From Bacteroidales bacterium UBA1215 (lineage in GTDB: Bacteria; Bacteroidota; Bacteroidia; Bacteroidales; WCHB1-69), in assembly GCA_002309475.1 (NCBI GenBank), contig DBXJ01000067.1:7030-14993 (forward strand): a DNA stretch of 7,964 nucleotides, written 5' to 3'. Numbering within the stretch: the stretch's first letter is position 1; each line of letters starts with the position of its first letter. Below are positions 6,394 to 7,964 of this stretch, in pieces. Made by a program: the position numbers and the translations under genes. The notes beneath the pieces were generated by a model. The model was given only the letters and a program-made list of their open reading frames with translations. It did no database searches and was not told where the DNA came from.

Positions 6394-7360
6394 CGACAAT
6401 ATGATAAATGAACATATAGAAAAAGAAACTATCTCTGTTTTCAAACACACTTGGCAAATTATTGCCAATCCTACAGCCATGGCCAATAGCGGCTGTAAAT
6501 ATTGGGACAAAATCATCCGACAACTCCGGCAACTACAATTAGACTATCGTTTTGTTATTTCCGATGATAAAGATACCTCCCAAGCACTTATTAAAGAATT
6601 GTGCCAAAAAGGGAACAAACATTTTTTGGTCATCGGCGGAGACGGTACTATCAACAATGTGATTAATGCAATATTTACCGCAGGTGTTGATACACACGAT
6701 ATCTATGTCGGAGTATTGCCATTAGGCACGGGTAACGATTGGTGCCATACACATCAATATCCTCGCTCTTACATGGATACTATCAACCTATTTCTTCGGG
6801 GACAGTTTGTCCGTCACGATATTGGCATAGTTGATTGCATAGCTGACAATAAAACTATCGCTACCAAATACTTTATCAATATAGCAGGCTTTGGATTTGA
6901 CGCAAATGTCATTCATCATACCATAAATTCAAAAAATCATTCCTCCTATATATATATCACCCAACTTCTAAAAGTTTTATTTTCACACCAATCACAACCT
7001 ATCAGCATACAAACCGATAATGTCGTTACCGAAAACAACATATTTTCCATCGCTGTAGGAATCTGCCAATATAACGGCAACGGCATCCGCCAAGTGCCTA
7101 TGGCCAACCCTACTGACGGACTTTTCAACAGTTTGGTTGTCAGCAAGATATCTCCTTGGAAATTTATAAGAAATATCAAAAACCTTTATCAAGGACACAT
7201 CGAACACCTCAACGAAGTTTCCTATCTAACATCTGCCGACCTGCAGATTTTTTCAGACATGCCCATTTTGGGAGAAATAGAAGGAGAACCCTTGCCTATT
7301 ACTAATCATTATCACATAAAAACTTTACCGCAAGCCATCAACATGCTTACCGGACTATAG
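6386..7360 (+). CDS. Diacylglycerol-kinase-family lipid kinase (YegS/DgkB/sphingosine-kinase type)
   Basis: A 324-residue soluble or membrane-associated kinase of the DAGK catalytic superfamily. Motifs in order: QIIANPTA near the N-terminus (24-31), the nucleotide-binding VIGGDGTINNV (82-92), VLPLGTGNDW (110-119), NIAGFGFDANV (165-175), GNGIRQVPMANPTDGLF (231-247), and near the end GEIEGEP (296-302), where many relatives have a DGE motif. These enzymes phosphorylate diacylglycerol, sphingoid bases, phosphatidylglycerol or undecaprenol; the substrate cannot be told from sequence. Bacteroidetes make sphingolipids, so a sphingoid substrate is a real option. The ATG at 6386 overlaps the end of hemW by 8 bases, suggesting translational coupling. 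A second in-frame ATG at 6401 would drop five residues and cannot be excluded. Across the divergent promoter sit two LtaS-like transferases, whose relatives release diacylglycerol, so a lipid-recycling role is plausible but inferred. It converges on the DUF2007 gene, with 32 bases between stop codons and no clear terminator hairpin. Confidence 0.9.
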   Translation: MNNDNMINEHIEKETISVFKHTWQIIANPTAMANSGCKYWDKIIRQLRQLQLDYRFVISDDKDTSQALIKELCQKGNKHFLVIGGDGTINNVINAIFTAGVDTHDIYVGVLPLGTGNDWCHTHQYPRSYMDTINLFLRGQFVRHDIGIVDCIADNKTIATKYFINIAGFGFDANVIHHTINSKNHSSYIYITQLLKVLFSHQSQPISIQTDNVVTENNIFSIAVGICQYNGNGIRQVPMANPTDGLFNSLVVSKISPWKFIRNIKNLYQGHIEHLNEVSYLTSADLQIFSDMPILGEIEGEPLPITNHYHIKTLPQAINMLTGL

Positions 7361-7392
7361 GCAATATCGCATCAATAAATCAATTATCAGGT

Positions 7393-7620
7393 TTATTCTA
7401 TGTCTGCCTGACCATTGATCACATCTTGATAGATGGCGTATGCTTCGTCATAGTCTTCTTCCTCCACCCATATTTCCGGCGAAGTAAAATTCAATCCGGG
7501 GTACAACATCGACTGTGCTTCATTGGTAAGTATGCAATTGATACCTTCATTCATCAGGATATCTCTTAGCATATATGCTTGCTGTATGGTTGAACAAATT
7601 GCCAAACGTTTGGTTTCCAT
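7393..7620 (-). CDS. Small DUF2007-type protein (putative signal-transducing protein)
   Basis: A 75-residue acidic, soluble protein without signal peptide or membrane segment. The pattern ICSTIQQAYMLRDILMNEGINCILTNE, then YPGLNFTSPEIWVEEEDYDEAYAI, fits the DUF2007 family: a short ferredoxin-like fold in which a residue-poor helix is followed by an IxVxxxDxxxA end. The family is labelled putative signal-transducing because it resembles PII-like proteins, but no function is established. The ATG lies 11 bases after the stop codon of rsmG, so it is probably cotranscribed with it; this pairing says little about function. Family assignment is likely, role unknown. Confidence 0.8.
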   Translation of the reverse strand: METKRLAICSTIQQAYMLRDILMNEGINCILTNEAQSMLYPGLNFTSPEIWVEEEDYDEAYAIYQDVINGQADIE

Positions 7621-7631
7621 TATTTATACTT

Positions 7632-7964
7632 TTAAAATTTACTTTCTTTCGGTTTTCCGCCCATGGGAATATGGATAATATATTTTTCTGCAAAATAGTC
7701 TTCTTCAAACCATTTTGAGATAGGATATTTTATCGTTTTGCGAGGTACTTTTTGCAATTCCTCTTGTATGTCGCCGCCTTTTAAATACAAAATGCCGTTG
7801 GCAATGCTATTAAAAGAATTTTTTTCCACCCTTTGACTCACCCATTTGTAAAATTCCGGCAAATTGGTTACTGCACGGCTGACAATAAAATCATATTCAT
7901 ATTGCAAGGCTTCGGCTCTTATTTGTGTACATTCCACATTGTTCAATTGCAAAGCATCCACCAC
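7632..7964 (-). CDS. rsmG: 16S rRNA (guanine527-N7)-methyltransferase RsmG, C-terminal part only
   Basis: The 3' half of rsmG (older name gidB), about 110 residues; the 5' part lies beyond the right edge. The enzyme uses S-adenosylmethionine to methylate N7 of G527 in 16S rRNA; its loss gives low-level streptomycin resistance in several bacteria. Visible family elements are LNNVECTQIRAEAL, EYDFIVSRAVTNLPEFYKWV (around the conserved SRAV motif) and GILYLKGGDIQEEL. The N-terminal SAM-binding motif (VDxGxGxGFPG type) is not in the window. A GTG at the extreme right edge is an internal Val codon, not the start. The end of the gene reads KESKF then TAA, followed after 11 bases by the DUF2007 gene on the same strand. 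Confidence 0.93.
   Translation of the reverse strand: MVDALQLNNVECTQIRAEALQYEYDFIVSRAVTNLPEFYKWVSQRVEKNSFNSIANGILYLKGGDIQEELQKVPRKTIKYPISKWFEEDYFAEKYIIHIPMGGKPKESKF

Noticed and set aside
7361..7392. Terminator between the convergent lipid kinase and DUF2007 genes
   Set aside because: I found no stem longer than a few AT pairs and no T run; nothing here supports a terminator call.
7962..7964. GTG at the right edge as the rsmG start
   Set aside because: The N-terminal SAM-binding half of RsmG is missing, so the gene must continue beyond the window and this is an internal codon.
1..7964. CRISPR array, tRNA, riboswitch, insertion sequence or long direct repeats
   Set aside because: Intergenic space is under 110 bases everywhere and holds no repeat-spacer pattern, cloverleaf or terminal inverted repeats that I can see.

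Overview
The window looks like a chromosomal piece of a Bacteroidetes (probably Bacteroidales) genome. The reasons are the low GC content, A-rich stretches instead of Shine-Dalgarno sites before the genes, -7 boxes of the form TAnnTTTG in front of three transcription units, and the family members present. No species can be named. Coding density is very high and no stretch over about 110 bases lacks a gene. I see no mobile element, tRNA, rRNA or CRISPR array.

Layout. Positions 1-4400 are a minus-strand envelope cluster. Read in its own direction it holds an 823-residue LtaS-type membrane phosphotransferase (1929-4400). Two bases later comes a small lipoprotein with a glycerophosphodiesterase/FAM151-like fold (1195-1926). 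After a 109-base gap follows a second, paralogous LtaS-type transferase (1085 down to the window edge, 3' end missing). A 108-base divergent promoter region (4401-4508) separates this cluster from a compact plus-strand operon: rsmI (16S rRNA 2'-O-methyltransferase), hemW (radical SAM heme chaperone) and a diacylglycerol-kinase-family lipid kinase. Gaps or overlaps within it are 1 base and 8 bases. The lipid kinase converges on a minus-strand pair at the right edge: the C-terminal part of rsmG (16S rRNA m7G methyltransferase) followed by a 75-residue DUF2007-type protein.

How they may work together. rsmI, hemW, rsmG and DUF2007 are housekeeping genes. The most interesting part is the left cluster: two polytopic transferases of the family that moves glycerol-phosphate or phosphoethanolamine from a phospholipid onto an envelope acceptor, with a lipoprotein related to enzymes that cleave glycerophosphodiesters between them. 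The two paralogues differ at the presumed nucleophile (Thr in one, Ser in the other). The lipid kinase on the other side of the divergent promoter could recycle the diacylglycerol such transferases release. That link is inference from neighbourhood and family knowledge, not something the sequence proves.
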